A stretch of DNA of 64,000 nt from Pseudomonas baltica (GCF_031880315.1 NZ_CP134771.1:3808501-3872500), one strand, 5' to 3'. Counted from the stretch's first letter, positions 36,432 to 45,228 are shown. Numbers and translations are program-made. Notes: generated by a model from the sequence alone, not told the origin.

Positions 36432-37751
36432 CTACTCGGCCCACCTGGCACTGCGAATGCGCGTGACGTTCTCACCCGCCTGCTTGGCAAATTCATGCGG
36501 CGTCACATGATCCCCGCGGTTTGCCTCCAGAAACCGACTCCACCAAGTCATGATCATCCGGCGCTCCTCAAGAAACTCGGCCTTGTGGATATACGCGGCG
36601 CGCACGTTGTTGCGTTCCTTGTGGCTCATCTGCCGCTCGATTGCCGTCTCTGACCACAACCCGGACTCGATCAGTGCGCTACACGCCATGGCGCGAAAGC
36701 CGTGGCCGCAGATGTCCGCCCTGGTGTCATAGCCCATCGTCCTCAATGCAGCATTCACCGTGTTTTCGGACATCGGTTTCCACGGCTTGGCGTCTCCGGC
36801 AAACACCAGGTCGAATTTGCCGGTGATCTTGTGGATCTGCTCCAGCAGGGTCACCGCGTGCGGGGATAAGGGTACGAGGTGAATGTCTCCGGCCATTTTT
36901 GTACCCCGTGTGGAAAAGGGTACGCCGTCCAACGCGGGGCGGGTGTCGGGTATCTCCCAGATACCGCGCTTGAGGTCAAACTCGTTCCAGCGAGCGAAGC
37001 GCAATTCACTGGAGCGCACGAACACGTGCAAGGAGAGCATCACCGTCAGCCGCGTGAGGGCCCTGCCGCGATAGGTGTCTATCAGTTCCAGCAGTTCTGG
37101 CAGGCGAGCCAGTGGCAGTGCGGGCCTGTGTTTCACGCGGGGGGCCTTTATTGACCCTTCGAGATCGTGCGCTGGGTTCTGGATGATCAGCCGGAGCCGT
37201 TTGGCTTCCCGCATGATGCTCTGGAGGTAGTTTTGTACCCTTAAGGCAACGTCGATCGTGCCGCGCTTCTTGATGGCCTCAAGCGGCGTCATCAAGTCAT
37301 GGGTATCCAGTTCGACGATGGCTCGGGCGCCAATCAAGGGGAAGACGTGAGTCTTGAGCCGGCTCAGTACGGTTTTGGAGTGCCCGGGCGCCCACTTGGC
37401 AGACATTTCCTTGTGCCAGTCCAACGCTACTTCTTCGAATGTGCGGCCGTTGATAGCAGCCGTGGTCTTGGCGTCACGCTTTGACTCAATGGGATCAATG
37501 CCATTCGCCAGCTGCCTTTTCGCCTCGAGCCGTTTCCGTCGTGCATCGGCGAGGGTTATCACCGGGTAGTTGCCGAAAGAGGTCAGGCCCTCCCGCCCGT
37601 CTGGCTTTACATAGCGAAGACGCCAGCCTTTGCGACCATTCGGTTGAACGAGGAGGTAGAGCCCGTCGCCATCGAAGAGCTTGTAGGCGCGGTCTGTAGG
37701 CTTTGCCGAGCGGCAAGCAGTGTCGGTAAGAGGTGCGGTTGTACGCGACAT
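36432..37751 (-). CDS. P4-type tyrosine integrase of the island
   Basis: The 439-residue integrase has an N-terminal arm-binding domain (LTDTACRSAKPTDRAYKLFD, DUF4102 type), a central core-binding domain, and a catalytic domain with Arg in RSSELRFARW, HGFR and a terminal Tyr in RAAYIHK. ATG-37751 has GGGAG 7 nt upstream; the longer frame would run into the tRNA fragment. It sits 163 bp from the 3' tRNA-Thr segment in the same orientation, the canonical layout for elements integrated at a tRNA. Confidence 0.92.
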   Translation of the reverse strand: MSRTTAPLTDTACRSAKPTDRAYKLFDGDGLYLLVQPNGRKGWRLRYVKPDGREGLTSFGNYPVITLADARRKRLEAKRQLANGIDPIESKRDAKTTAAINGRTFEEVALDWHKEMSAKWAPGHSKTVLSRLKTHVFPLIGARAIVELDTHDLMTPLEAIKKRGTIDVALRVQNYLQSIMREAKRLRLIIQNPAHDLEGSIKAPRVKHRPALPLARLPELLELIDTYRGRALTRLTVMLSLHVFVRSSELRFARWNEFDLKRGIWEIPDTRPALDGVPFSTRGTKMAGDIHLVPLSPHAVTLLEQIHKITGKFDLVFAGDAKPWKPMSENTVNAALRTMGYDTRADICGHGFRAMACSALIESGLWSETAIERQMSHKERNNVRAAYIHKAEFLEERRMIMTWWSRFLEANRGDHVTPHEFAKQAGENVTRIRSARWAE

Positions 37752-37844
37752 AAGGGTACTCCCTATTATCGAATTGAAACCTACCCTAATCTTTACCCTT
37801 AAAAGCGCTGGCTGCCACCGGAATCCGACGGAACGCCAAAACGA

Positions 37845-37870
37845 AAAAACCCGCCAGAAGGCGGGTTTTT
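37845..37870. terminator. Bidirectional terminator next to the tRNA-Thr segment
   Basis: AAAAACCCGCC and GGCGGGTTTTT pair around AGAA. On the minus strand it lies about 45 nt past the tRNA CCA end and is the likely tRNA terminator. Confidence 0.8.
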
Positions 37871-37913
37871 CAAGGGTTCCAGAGATTTTGAAAGCCTTCT
37901 CTGGAACCTCAAA

Positions 37914-37958
37914 TGGTGCCGGCACCAGGAGTCGAACCCGGGACCTACTGATTACAAG
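37914..37958 (-). other. Attachment site: 3' 45 nt of tRNA-Thr(TGT)
   Basis: Read on the minus strand, the segment runs from the anticodon loop (CTTGTAATCAGTAGG) through the T-arm (GGGTTCGACTCC) to the encoded CCA. The 5' half of the tRNA is missing; element sequence abuts at the anticodon loop. The segment separates two integrase genes and is the shared att core of the island to its left and the prophage to its right. An intact copy should lie beyond the far prophage end. Confidence 0.85.
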
Positions 37959-37985
37959 GAACCTCTGTTTTCCTTATAAATCAGT
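37947..37985. repeat. Imperfect inverted repeat at the tRNA/prophage joint
   Basis: ACTGATTACAAGGAA (37947-37961) and TTCCTTATAAATCAGT (37970-37985) are near-perfect inverses around an 8-nt spacer, CCTCTGTT. One arm belongs to the tRNA segment and the other to element DNA. The shape fits tyrosine-integrase core-binding arms around an overlap. Confidence 0.65.
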
Positions 37986-38022
37986 CAGTTGTAAATTTTT
38001 CTGTTACGTGCAAAAACGGCGA

Positions 38023-38043
38023 AGCCCGCTGTTTATGCGGGCT
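38023..38043 (-). terminator. Weak terminator after prophage integrase
   Basis: AGCCCGC and GCGGGCT pair around a 7-nt loop; on the minus strand a T5 follows 5 nt later. It lies just past the integrase stop. Confidence 0.45.
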
Positions 38044-38070
38044 CCGATGTGCTTGTTACGCAAGGGATTT

Positions 38071-39216
38071 TCAATCGGCAGAAGGATTCACCAGCGGAAC
38101 GCTCAGGTCGTAAATATCCATCATTGACTCATCCCGGTGGCCGCTGGCCTCTTGCTTGTCTGCCCTGGTGCCAGTGGTGTCAGTGATCCCGCGGCGCTTC
38201 AGATCATGCAGGCCAAACCGTTGCTCCTGGTCAATTGTTCCGTCTCCAATGGCGGAAATCATGAAACGTTGCCAAGCACTATCCAGGCTGGATTTACGGA
38301 GCGCGCCTCCGTGGCTTGCGACGATGATGTAGCGACGATCGGCCCTGATGTGGATAGCGGTTTTCTTCTTGGTCCAGATCTCAGCGCGATAGGCCTTTGC
38401 CCCGTCCCATGCTGCCCGCAACCGCGGCGTCCAACGCACCACGTTGTCCCGGCTGCCCTTCCTTCGGTTTGTCATCACGCCTTCATCCAGCTCGTGTGCG
38501 TCTGTGAGGGTAATGACCTCGATGCCTCGCAGTCGGCACAAGTACGCAAGCTCCATCACGTAGCTTAAGTACTCCGGGCACCCGCCTGGCTCGTTTCTGG
38601 CCAGGCGACCAAATGCTCGGGCCCGATCGATAAGAGCGTCCATCACCAGGTGCGTTGGCAGCCTGCGGCGCTTACGTTCCACGGGCGCCTCGATCCCTAA
38701 AGCCGGATTTACATCGACGAAGCCTCTGTTTCTGCCCCACTGCATAACTCGCCGTAGATATCGAAGCGCGTGTGCAGCTTTTGAGGGTGTGCCGTCATCG
38801 GCGAGCCTATCGACGATCCTTTGCACCAGGGCGGGCGTGAATTTCTTGACGGTTAGGTCCCCAAGTTTGCCCAGTTTCGTGGGCAACTCGAGAAGGACGT
38901 CCCGTGAATAGCAATAATCCTCGTGAGTCTTCGGGGCCAGGGTTTTGTATTTGGCACTCCCGTGGAACTCTTTGCAAAGGTACCGCAGGGTCCCACGGTC
39001 GACGTTCGAGCAGTCGTCCATGATCTGGTGTAGATCCGCCAGCGACACCTCGGCTGGAGCGATGTTTCGCCTGCGCTGTTTGCCCGTCTCGTCATAGTGC
39101 AACGTGTACCAGACCCCTGATCCACGCTGGTCGAAGTAAACGGCCGCAGGGAGAGCGGCCTGATCGATGTGGGGGGGAATATGCGGATTATGCTTCCGCT
39201 TCCGTGCTTTCCTCAT
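38071..39216 (-). CDS. int: Prophage tyrosine integrase
   Basis: The 381-residue phage integrase has the first catalytic Arg in LCRLRGIEVITL, then HDLKRRGITD, then SGHRDESMMDIYD with the Tyr nucleophile. It points toward the tRNA-Thr att segment, 113 bp away. Its start overlaps the stop of the DUF4224 gene by 4 nt. It differs clearly from the P4-type integrase on the other side of the att segment. Confidence 0.92.
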   Translation of the reverse strand: MRKARKRKHNPHIPPHIDQAALPAAVYFDQRGSGVWYTLHYDETGKQRRRNIAPAEVSLADLHQIMDDCSNVDRGTLRYLCKEFHGSAKYKTLAPKTHEDYCYSRDVLLELPTKLGKLGDLTVKKFTPALVQRIVDRLADDGTPSKAAHALRYLRRVMQWGRNRGFVDVNPALGIEAPVERKRRRLPTHLVMDALIDRARAFGRLARNEPGGCPEYLSYVMELAYLCRLRGIEVITLTDAHELDEGVMTNRRKGSRDNVVRWTPRLRAAWDGAKAYRAEIWTKKKTAIHIRADRRYIIVASHGGALRKSSLDSAWQRFMISAIGDGTIDQEQRFGLHDLKRRGITDTTGTRADKQEASGHRDESMMDIYDLSVPLVNPSAD

Positions 39217-39425
39217 AGGATTTCGGCGTCGTACCGGTCTGCTGTGGCTGGCCTAAAACCGGCCGCTTGGTTAATGAGATCCAGCGTAGTCCACGGCCCT
39301 GTCCGGCCCCGGAACATGCGAATACCTTGCTCTACGAGCGTGCGCTCAACATCGGACCTGCGTTGATAGCCCGTGATGCGTTGCAGATCCTCGAACACCA
39401 GAATATTGGTTGGTTGGGAGTTCAT
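39213..39425 (-). CDS. DUF4224 protein, probable excisionase
   Basis: The 70-residue protein has the DUF4224 pattern (LVFEDLQRITGYQRRSDVER, then a helix-turn-helix-like TTLDLINQAAG). Such genes usually sit directly upstream of a phage integrase and are thought to act as directionality factors. Here it overlaps the integrase start by 4 nt. Confidence 0.75.
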   Translation of the reverse strand: MNSQPTNILVFEDLQRITGYQRRSDVERTLVEQGIRMFRGRTGPWTTLDLINQAAGFRPATADRYDAEIL

Positions 39426-39487
39426 GGCTTGCCTTCAATCAGGTGGAGCTCCCAAGGCAGTCTAGCGACGTACCTGGGAGCTGTTGA

Positions 39488-40129
39488 TCAGAATATGGTC
39501 ATGGAATTGCTGGGTTTATTCCTGGCGGCGTTGGAAAGGGGCATCCAGTGGGTGGCCTCCGGGTCGTACCAAAAACACCAGCCAATTTGGTCGTCATAAA
39601 TCCATTCTGACAGTGCCACCTCCCCCCGGTAGGAGGTGATCAGGTAGTCACCTTTTCGATCTTCTGGCCGGCGATCAGCAACACTGATCCATTCGGCTAG
39701 GGCGGCCGATGCTGATTCAGGCGGATGAATCGCGCACGGCCAGCGTAGCGACCCGTCCCCAGAAGGACAGGAGCACGCAGTGTTGAGTGATGCAAGCTGC
39801 CCTTGTAGCGCATCGATTTGACACTGTAGAACCTCTGCAACTGCCCTTTCCTCGCCGCTTAGACTTGCCAACTGCCGCCGTTGCAAGTCAACGTGCTTGA
39901 GCATCAATACGCGATGATCGGTTTTTACTGTGGCGAGTTCTTGGACAATGGACTCGTCTGGGGTCTTGGCCCGCGTGTTCCACCAGTCATATGCACGTTG
40001 CTTTGTCTGGAAGTAGTCCATTTCCACACCGCATTCATTACAGAGGATGCGGTGATAGTTGTGGATGCTCCACATTGAATGGCCTGCTTTGCCATTGCAA
40101 AACGGGCATGACTTTAGTTCGTCACTCAT
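39488..40129 (-). CDS. Lar-like zinc-ribbon and DUF551 protein
   Basis: In this 213-residue protein the N-terminus is a zinc ribbon of the Lar restriction-alleviation type (SCPFCNGKAG, then LCNECG). The C-terminus carries a DUF551 pattern (WISVADRRPEDRKGDYLITS, ending THWMPL). It starts with a 4-nt overlap to the upstream gene. Lar-type proteins modulate host type I restriction; that role is inferred. Confidence 0.75.
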   Translation of the reverse strand: MSDELKSCPFCNGKAGHSMWSIHNYHRILCNECGVEMDYFQTKQRAYDWWNTRAKTPDESIVQELATVKTDHRVLMLKHVDLQRRQLASLSGEERAVAEVLQCQIDALQGQLASLNTACSCPSGDGSLRWPCAIHPPESASAALAEWISVADRRPEDRKGDYLITSYRGEVALSEWIYDDQIGWCFWYDPEATHWMPLSNAARNKPSNSMTIF

Positions 40130-40365
40130 CTTTTGCACCCCGGAGCGGGCAATGCTTCACGCTCAGATTCGATGAACCCGGTGGTCTTGACGCCGGCGCC
40201 GACCGCATTGATGAACATAACCTCTACTTTGGCTGAGTCGACTAGGACTTTGCCAACGTCTGCAATCGCTTTAGCACGGTCGATATCCATCGGCTTCTCA
40301 GGGTCCTGCAGTGCTTCCAAGGTCGCGAACAAATGGTCGCGAAGATCGGTCATTTTATTTTTCAT
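40126..40365 (-). CDS. Small phage protein, hypothetical
   Basis: The 79-residue helical protein (MTDLRDHLFATLEALQD, then DRAKAIADVGKVLVDSAKVE) is of a type common in Pseudomonas and Burkholderia prophage early regions. ATG-40365 has GAGG close by; an internal Met at 40353 is possible. It overlaps both neighbours by a few bases, so it is part of the early operon. Confidence 0.65.
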   Translation of the reverse strand: MKNKMTDLRDHLFATLEALQDPEKPMDIDRAKAIADVGKVLVDSAKVEVMFINAVGAGVKTTGFIESEREALPAPGCKR

Positions 40366-41050
40366 CAGCGGCCTCGATAGCACGTTTCAGTTTGCCCAAT
40401 TGGCGGATCGTACCCTTCAGTTCCGGCGGATACCGGTGGATGGTATTTCGCAACATCAGCTGGCTGCGTGTCAGCAACTCAAGGTTCTCGACTTCACAGT
40501 TGAGTCGATTTCCATCTTTGAACACTAGCGCATGCCCCTTGGGGATTGGGCCGTTTACGGCTTCCCAGTTTCGTCGGTGTGACCACTCCCAAACGTTCGG
40601 TTCTTCCACCTTGATTTTCATATAGCCATCGGTGGCCAAGACCTCGGTACCTACGTCGACATGGTTGTGAGGCATGGCGCCCTGGGCAAACTGTGTTTGC
40701 TCCGATCGACCGCCGGCACGGAAAGGTTTGTTCTTATTCCAGGCCGTGTTTCCTTTCTGAAACCTGGTTGCGGTGCCAGGGTCGTTGCTGGTGCTCAATC
40801 GTCCGCTATGTTCGCTTGCCAAGAACGAGCCGCTGCGATGGAGCCCAAGGGCTTGGGCTTTCGCATAGATAGCTCTCGCATCGCGTCCCAATAGCTGGAT
40901 CAACTCACACATTGGCGTCTCCGGATAAAGCTCAGCCAGAGCGCGCTCTTCACCTGTCGTCCAAAATTTGCGCGGCATGGGTTGCCTGGGGCGCTGGTGC
41001 GCCAGGCGTTGGCGGGCATTTTCAAGGGCTTGAAGTGCTAGTGGGTTCAT
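40355..41050 (-). CDS. HNH-type endonuclease
   Basis: The 231-residue protein has an N-terminal SANT/HTH-like part (FWTTGEERALAELYPETPM, LIQLLGRDARAIYAKAQAL) and a C-terminal HNH-like core (WSHRRNWEAVNGPIPKGHAL, FKDGNRLNCEVENLELLT). The layout matches phage HNH endonucleases with a DNA-binding head. It starts within a 4-nt overlap with the DUF2528 gene. Confidence 0.85.
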   Translation of the reverse strand: MNPLALQALENARQRLAHQRPRQPMPRKFWTTGEERALAELYPETPMCELIQLLGRDARAIYAKAQALGLHRSGSFLASEHSGRLSTSNDPGTATRFQKGNTAWNKNKPFRAGGRSEQTQFAQGAMPHNHVDVGTEVLATDGYMKIKVEEPNVWEWSHRRNWEAVNGPIPKGHALVFKDGNRLNCEVENLELLTRSQLMLRNTIHRYPPELKGTIRQLGKLKRAIEAADEK

Positions 41051-41532
41051 TTTACTGGCCCGCTTAATGCGCTGATTTCTGACAGCTCGACCTCAAAAAA
41101 CGTCGGCACATCGACGGCTGCGCCGAGTACGCGGATCCCGCACCAGCCGTAGGGCATTTCAGCAGCTTCACATCCGCCGAAACCTTCCGTGCTATGCAAG
41201 TCGTAGGTCCGGGCAACACCAGGACTATCACCGAACAAATTTGTGAGTTCCGGGCCAAATTCTGCACCGCCTTGCTCGAGCATGATCCGGATCATGGTGG
41301 TGCCGGCCATACGGATTGCGACACGAATGATGTCTCCATTTTCATCGGCCAATCTGGTTTTGTTATCAGACAAATAGTCGTTGATCAGGCTGGCACGCTC
41401 TACGGTCAGTACGTCGAGGTTGACCTCGAGCGTCACCTCGTAGTCCTTCCACGATTCCGTAACGCGATATCGCTTCAAGTTCGCAGCGGTGGTAGCCTGA
41501 TCCACGCCGCCGTTGTTGGTTGTCTCTTGCAT
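41047..41532 (-). CDS. DUF2528 family phage protein
   Basis: The 161-residue protein has the DUF2528 stretch YEVTLEVNLDVLTVERASLI around residues 30-50. ATG-41532 has AAGGA 8 nt upstream; the longer frame overlaps the upstream gene. It is an early-operon gene of unknown function. Confidence 0.75.
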   Translation of the reverse strand: MQETTNNGGVDQATTAANLKRYRVTESWKDYEVTLEVNLDVLTVERASLINDYLSDNKTRLADENGDIIRVAIRMAGTTMIRIMLEQGGAEFGPELTNLFGDSPGVARTYDLHSTEGFGGCEAAEMPYGWCGIRVLGAAVDVPTFFEVELSEISALSGPVK

Positions 41533-41593
41533 GAGGTCTATCCTTTCGAAGTGGTAGGTGCCAGGGAGTTGCAGCTCCTCGGCACCGCTTGTT

Positions 41594-41911
41594 TTATTCC
41601 GCGCGGGCAACAGCGCCTCGCGGCTCGACTCGCACCAGGTGCAACACCAGGTCCTCGAACTCGACGTTCTCTTCTGTGCACGATTGCCATTCCAGAGCTG
41701 CCAGGACTTGCTCCGCGCTGCAGTTCAGCACCAGCATTTCGCGGTTGCCGCCGGCGGCCCGAACTTCCAAGATCCCGAGCAACCCCTGCGGGTCGTAGGC
41801 CTCGGCGTACACCATAGGAGCCTTCTTGCCCATGGCGCAGGCGAGGGCGTCGGCTTGCCTTTGCGTGGCCAAACCGTCTGAGCTATGCCGAAGAATCACT
41901 TGAATCAACAT
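41594..41911 (-). CDS. Hypothetical phage early protein
   Basis: The 105-residue mixed alpha/beta protein (MLIQVILRHSSDGLATQ, CSAEQVLAALEWQS) sits in the early operon between the small membrane protein and DUF2528 genes. No family is recognised with confidence. Confidence 0.65.
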   Translation of the reverse strand: MLIQVILRHSSDGLATQRQADALACAMGKKAPMVYAEAYDPQGLLGILEVRAAGGNREMLVLNCSAEQVLAALEWQSCTEENVEFEDLVLHLVRVEPRGAVARAE

Positions 41912-41925
41912 GTTGTTTTCTCGAG

Positions 41926-42063
41926 TCAGCGGATCAGCCAGATGATCAGGTCGGGTACTTGGGAGGCGGCACCGACCATCAGCAAGATGGAAATCACTAC
42001 GCCTAGTAGCTGACCGGCAACGTGGCTCCGGTGCTGCTCATTGATTTGGTTCGTAGGTTGCAT
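41926..42063 (-). CDS. Small membrane protein of the prophage
   Basis: The 45-residue frame starts at ATG-42063 behind a strong AAGGAGAG. A polar N-terminus is followed by a membrane helix (LLGVVISILLMVGAA) and a short hydrophobic end (DLIIWLIR). It fills the gap between the primase-helicase gene and the next early gene. No family is known to me. Confidence 0.6.
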   Translation of the reverse strand: MQPTNQINEQHRSHVAGQLLGVVISILLMVGAASQVPDLIIWLIR

Positions 42064-42103
42064 GAGTCTCTCCTTTCGGGGTAATTGGCGCGGGGTTGCA
42101 GCC

Positions 42104-44926
42104 CTACGCCTGGAAAATCCAGCACTTCACGGTTGCGGACTTCGCGACCGTATGATTTGCACGCATGGCCTGGTGCGCACGTACGGCGCTGTCGACGGCC
42201 TTGTTCTTCTCAAGGAACTTGTGGGAGCGGGATTCCGTCAGGCGATCGCGCAATTCGCCGACGTCGGCCAGCTTCTGGCGGTGCTCTGCAGCGCGCTCGG
42301 CGAACTCGTTGAGGTTGATCGCGATGAGGCCGTCCTTCTTGGCGTGGTTGACCACGGGGCCTTCGGCATCGAGGCTTTGCAGGTACTCGTACACTTCCCA
42401 AAATTCCGCGACGACAGGGTGATCAGCACTGATCGCGTTCTGCCGCTCGATCGCCATTCCGATGAGGCAGCGCTGGACGGTCTTCACCTGGTGCTCGCCC
42501 AGGGGCACGACATGGAGCAAGCAATCCAGCAGTGCCAGCAGCTGTGCGTGGTTCTTGATGATCCGCTCGACCCGGATGTAGCCCTTAAGTCGGTTGCCGC
42601 ACGCCTGGCACGACTGGGAGTCCTGGTGCTGCGGATATTCGGTTGCGCACACAAAGCAATGGGAATGGAGCCTGCGCAGCATCGTTTCGTAGATGGGCAT
42701 GCGATCGGCGAACAGCGTCATGACGGCGTCTTCCAGCTTCACTGCGGCGAGCAGGAAATGGCTGAGTCGGTCGCCATCCAGCGCGGTGAGCTTGTCGGCT
42801 GCGGCGCGGCTTTCCGGCGTTACGTTGGGGCGGACGAAGTGCAGCTTCACGATCCGGGTCATGATCGCTTCGGAGGCGACCACCGGGGCGTTCTGGCTGA
42901 TGGCGATCGTTCCGCGGAAAGGCGGCTCATAGGTTTCGTTGCCGGCCGTTTTCACACCTTTGGTGGCCAGCGTGCCGCCGCCGAAGAAATCCTTGAGCTC
43001 ATCCCATTCGAAGTTCTTTGCGTGGGACTTGTCGTCGCCACTGCGATCGGACTCCAGCAGCACGATTGGCATGCCCGAAACCTGGCCCATCAGGCGGCTA
43101 CGCCCGGCCTTGGTTGATTTCGACGGGTCGAAGCCTTCATACCCGGCCCGGCCGAGCAGTTTCCATAGCAAGTTGAGCAGGGTGGTCTTGCCAGCGCCGG
43201 CTTCACCAGTGGCCTCAAGGAACGGGAACGACTGATACCGGGCGCGGATCTGCTCGGCGAAGAGGGATCCAAACCAGAAAGTCAGCGCGACGACGCCCTG
43301 AGCACCGAAGCAAGTCCACAGCAGCTTGATCCATTCGTCGCTATAGAGCTTGACGTCCCGCTGTGGTTTAACCGGCACGGCCTTCTGCAAGCTCTTGAGC
43401 TTGAGCTTGCCCATCTCGAAGAAGTCTTCGTCGTTGATGTCGATGATCTGCCCAGCGCGCACCGCCACGTCGCCGTAGACGTAGCAGCTGTATTCCTTGC
43501 TGTAGCCGATGTAGTCGATGGTCTGGACGGTTTTGATGCCGAACAACTGATCCTTCATGATCTTGTCGAGCTGCTGACCGCTGCCGGTGAACACTGCGCC
43601 GGCGCCCATGCCGAGCAGGCGCTTTTTGAACTCGCTTGCGGCCGCGACCTGGCCCCCGGTAAAGGTGTTTTTCACGGAACCACCGTCGTGGGGAAAGTCC
43701 ACCTGGAAGAAGTACCAGGACTCGTCGGTGATCTCGTTCCGCTGGAAATACAGGGCCTTTGGGTAGCAGTTCGCAATCTCCACCACGCAACCCGACATCC
43801 GGAGGGCCTTTTCGCGGCGACCTTTTTCGTCGAGCAGTTGGTCTTCGTGGCCCTCGCTGGACTCGAGGGCCTGCATGGCGCTGTTGAACTTGGAGATATC
43901 CAGCTTGAACCAGTAAAGGCGCGAGTCGTAACCGAAGTGGAACTCCTCCCGTTCCTTCCAGGTGTACATCAGGTGCGCTTTCTCACTGGCGCTTTCGGCT
44001 ATCAGCAGTGCGCCGTGATGGCGGGCTTGGCCTAGGTCGCTGTCAATGCGGCGTTGGCGGGCGTCCTCGTCGACAAAGGCCCACCGCTGGTGCAAGTCGT
44101 TCCAGTCGACCTTGCGCTTGTCCATCTGCGGGATCTGCGCTGCCGTACATTTGTAGCCCATTGAACGAGCCATGGTGACCCACTTGCGGGTGTAACGATG
44201 TGCACCCGGTTCGTTGTCCAAGGCCCAAACCAAAGTCGGCAGATTGCCGTCCCGATCGCGTGCCAGATCCCGCAGAGATTGCTCAGGGAATGCGTTCGAT
44301 GACATGGCAGCTACGGCCGCGATGCCGTGATGCTGCAAGGCGATCGCATCAAAGATGCCCTCGACGATCCATACCTCGCTCGCCTCGAGTAGGTCGACGT
44401 GGGGCGATGTCCACCACACGCCCTTGTAGCTCTCGCCTGGTTTGAAGCGGGCCTTCTTCTTACCAAAGCGTTGCGGCTGATCTATCAGACGCTCCCAGTA
44501 GCCTCCTTTTTCAAGCGGAAATCGTACGGTCGCGGAGCCGATGCCAAGGTCGCGGTCGAAGTAGTTCTCCTGGGTGAACAGGCCATCCAAGTGTTCGAGG
44601 TGAAAGCCTCGCCCGAACTCCAAGTAGGCCCGAGCACTGGCGGTTGGCTGCGACTCCGTCGAAGGGGCGCGCTTGCTCCAATCGTCGAACAGGTCGCTAT
44701 AAAGCTCCTTGACGTGCCACTGCTGACCGCACTTGCTCTCCCGGCCGCATTTGATAAACCAAGGCGTATTGAAGTTGGTGTACAGCTCTTTTTTGGCGCA
44801 CGCAGGGCATTCGCCGCCGCGCATATAGTCGGTGCCAGCGCGGTGACGTAGGCCGTAGTCACGTTCGAGCCGGAGAAGAACCTCAGTCCTGACTTTCTCT
44901 TGCTCAACCGAGAGGTGCTTTTGCAT
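42104..44926 (-). CDS. Phage primase-helicase fusion protein
   Basis: The 940-residue replication protein begins with an N-terminal zinc ribbon (CPAC at 40-43, CGRESKCG near 60-67). A Toprim-like segment follows (WIVEGIFDAIALQ near 190, LPTLVWALDNEPG near 230), then an ATPase core with Walker A GEAGAGKTTLLN near 575-585. A second Cys4 cluster lies near residues 755-780 (CFVCATEYP, CQACG). The combination fits priming plus unwinding of phage DNA. Classical P2 uses a rolling-circle gpA nickase instead, so the replication module is from a different lineage. Confidence 0.88.
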   Translation of the reverse strand: MQKHLSVEQEKVRTEVLLRLERDYGLRHRAGTDYMRGGECPACAKKELYTNFNTPWFIKCGRESKCGQQWHVKELYSDLFDDWSKRAPSTESQPTASARAYLEFGRGFHLEHLDGLFTQENYFDRDLGIGSATVRFPLEKGGYWERLIDQPQRFGKKKARFKPGESYKGVWWTSPHVDLLEASEVWIVEGIFDAIALQHHGIAAVAAMSSNAFPEQSLRDLARDRDGNLPTLVWALDNEPGAHRYTRKWVTMARSMGYKCTAAQIPQMDKRKVDWNDLHQRWAFVDEDARQRRIDSDLGQARHHGALLIAESASEKAHLMYTWKEREEFHFGYDSRLYWFKLDISKFNSAMQALESSEGHEDQLLDEKGRREKALRMSGCVVEIANCYPKALYFQRNEITDESWYFFQVDFPHDGGSVKNTFTGGQVAAASEFKKRLLGMGAGAVFTGSGQQLDKIMKDQLFGIKTVQTIDYIGYSKEYSCYVYGDVAVRAGQIIDINDEDFFEMGKLKLKSLQKAVPVKPQRDVKLYSDEWIKLLWTCFGAQGVVALTFWFGSLFAEQIRARYQSFPFLEATGEAGAGKTTLLNLLWKLLGRAGYEGFDPSKSTKAGRSRLMGQVSGMPIVLLESDRSGDDKSHAKNFEWDELKDFFGGGTLATKGVKTAGNETYEPPFRGTIAISQNAPVVASEAIMTRIVKLHFVRPNVTPESRAAADKLTALDGDRLSHFLLAAVKLEDAVMTLFADRMPIYETMLRRLHSHCFVCATEYPQHQDSQSCQACGNRLKGYIRVERIIKNHAQLLALLDCLLHVVPLGEHQVKTVQRCLIGMAIERQNAISADHPVVAEFWEVYEYLQSLDAEGPVVNHAKKDGLIAINLNEFAERAAEHRQKLADVGELRDRLTESRSHKFLEKNKAVDSAVRAHQAMRANHTVAKSATVKCWIFQA

Positions 44927-44928
44927 GG

Positions 44929-45162
44929 TTACGCCTGCTCATTCATAGCGGCTTGAAGCGCGCCGAGGGTTTTCTTCTGTGCTGCCAGTGCTGGGTACTT
45001 CGCCAGGATCGCCCCGGTACGCAAACCATCAGCGATAAGCCGGAATTCGTCCGAGTACCAGTGCTCCTGGATTCCGAGACGCAGCTGCTCGCGCAGGTGC
45101 GTCTGGAACGCGGAGGCGGTGCCTCGAGGCAAATCCATACGGATCGAAAGCAATGTGTTCAC
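44929..45162 (-). CDS. Hypothetical phage protein
   Basis: The 77-residue helical protein starts at GTG-45162 with GGGGA 7 nt upstream. It ends 2 bp before the primase-helicase start, so it lies in the same operon. Function is unknown. Confidence 0.65.
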   Translation of the reverse strand: MNTLLSIRMDLPRGTASAFQTHLREQLRLGIQEHWYSDEFRLIADGLRTGAILAKYPALAAQKKTLGALQAAMNEQA

Positions 45163-45228
45163 GGTATGTCCCCTGATTTCGGGCGCAATTTGCCCAAACC
45201 CACGGCAGCGGGTCAGTCGTTGTTTAGG

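Noticed and set aside
37914..37990. A complete tRNA-Thr
   Set aside because: Only the 3' 45 nt fit; the sequence before the anticodon loop cannot form the D-arm and 5' acceptor strand.
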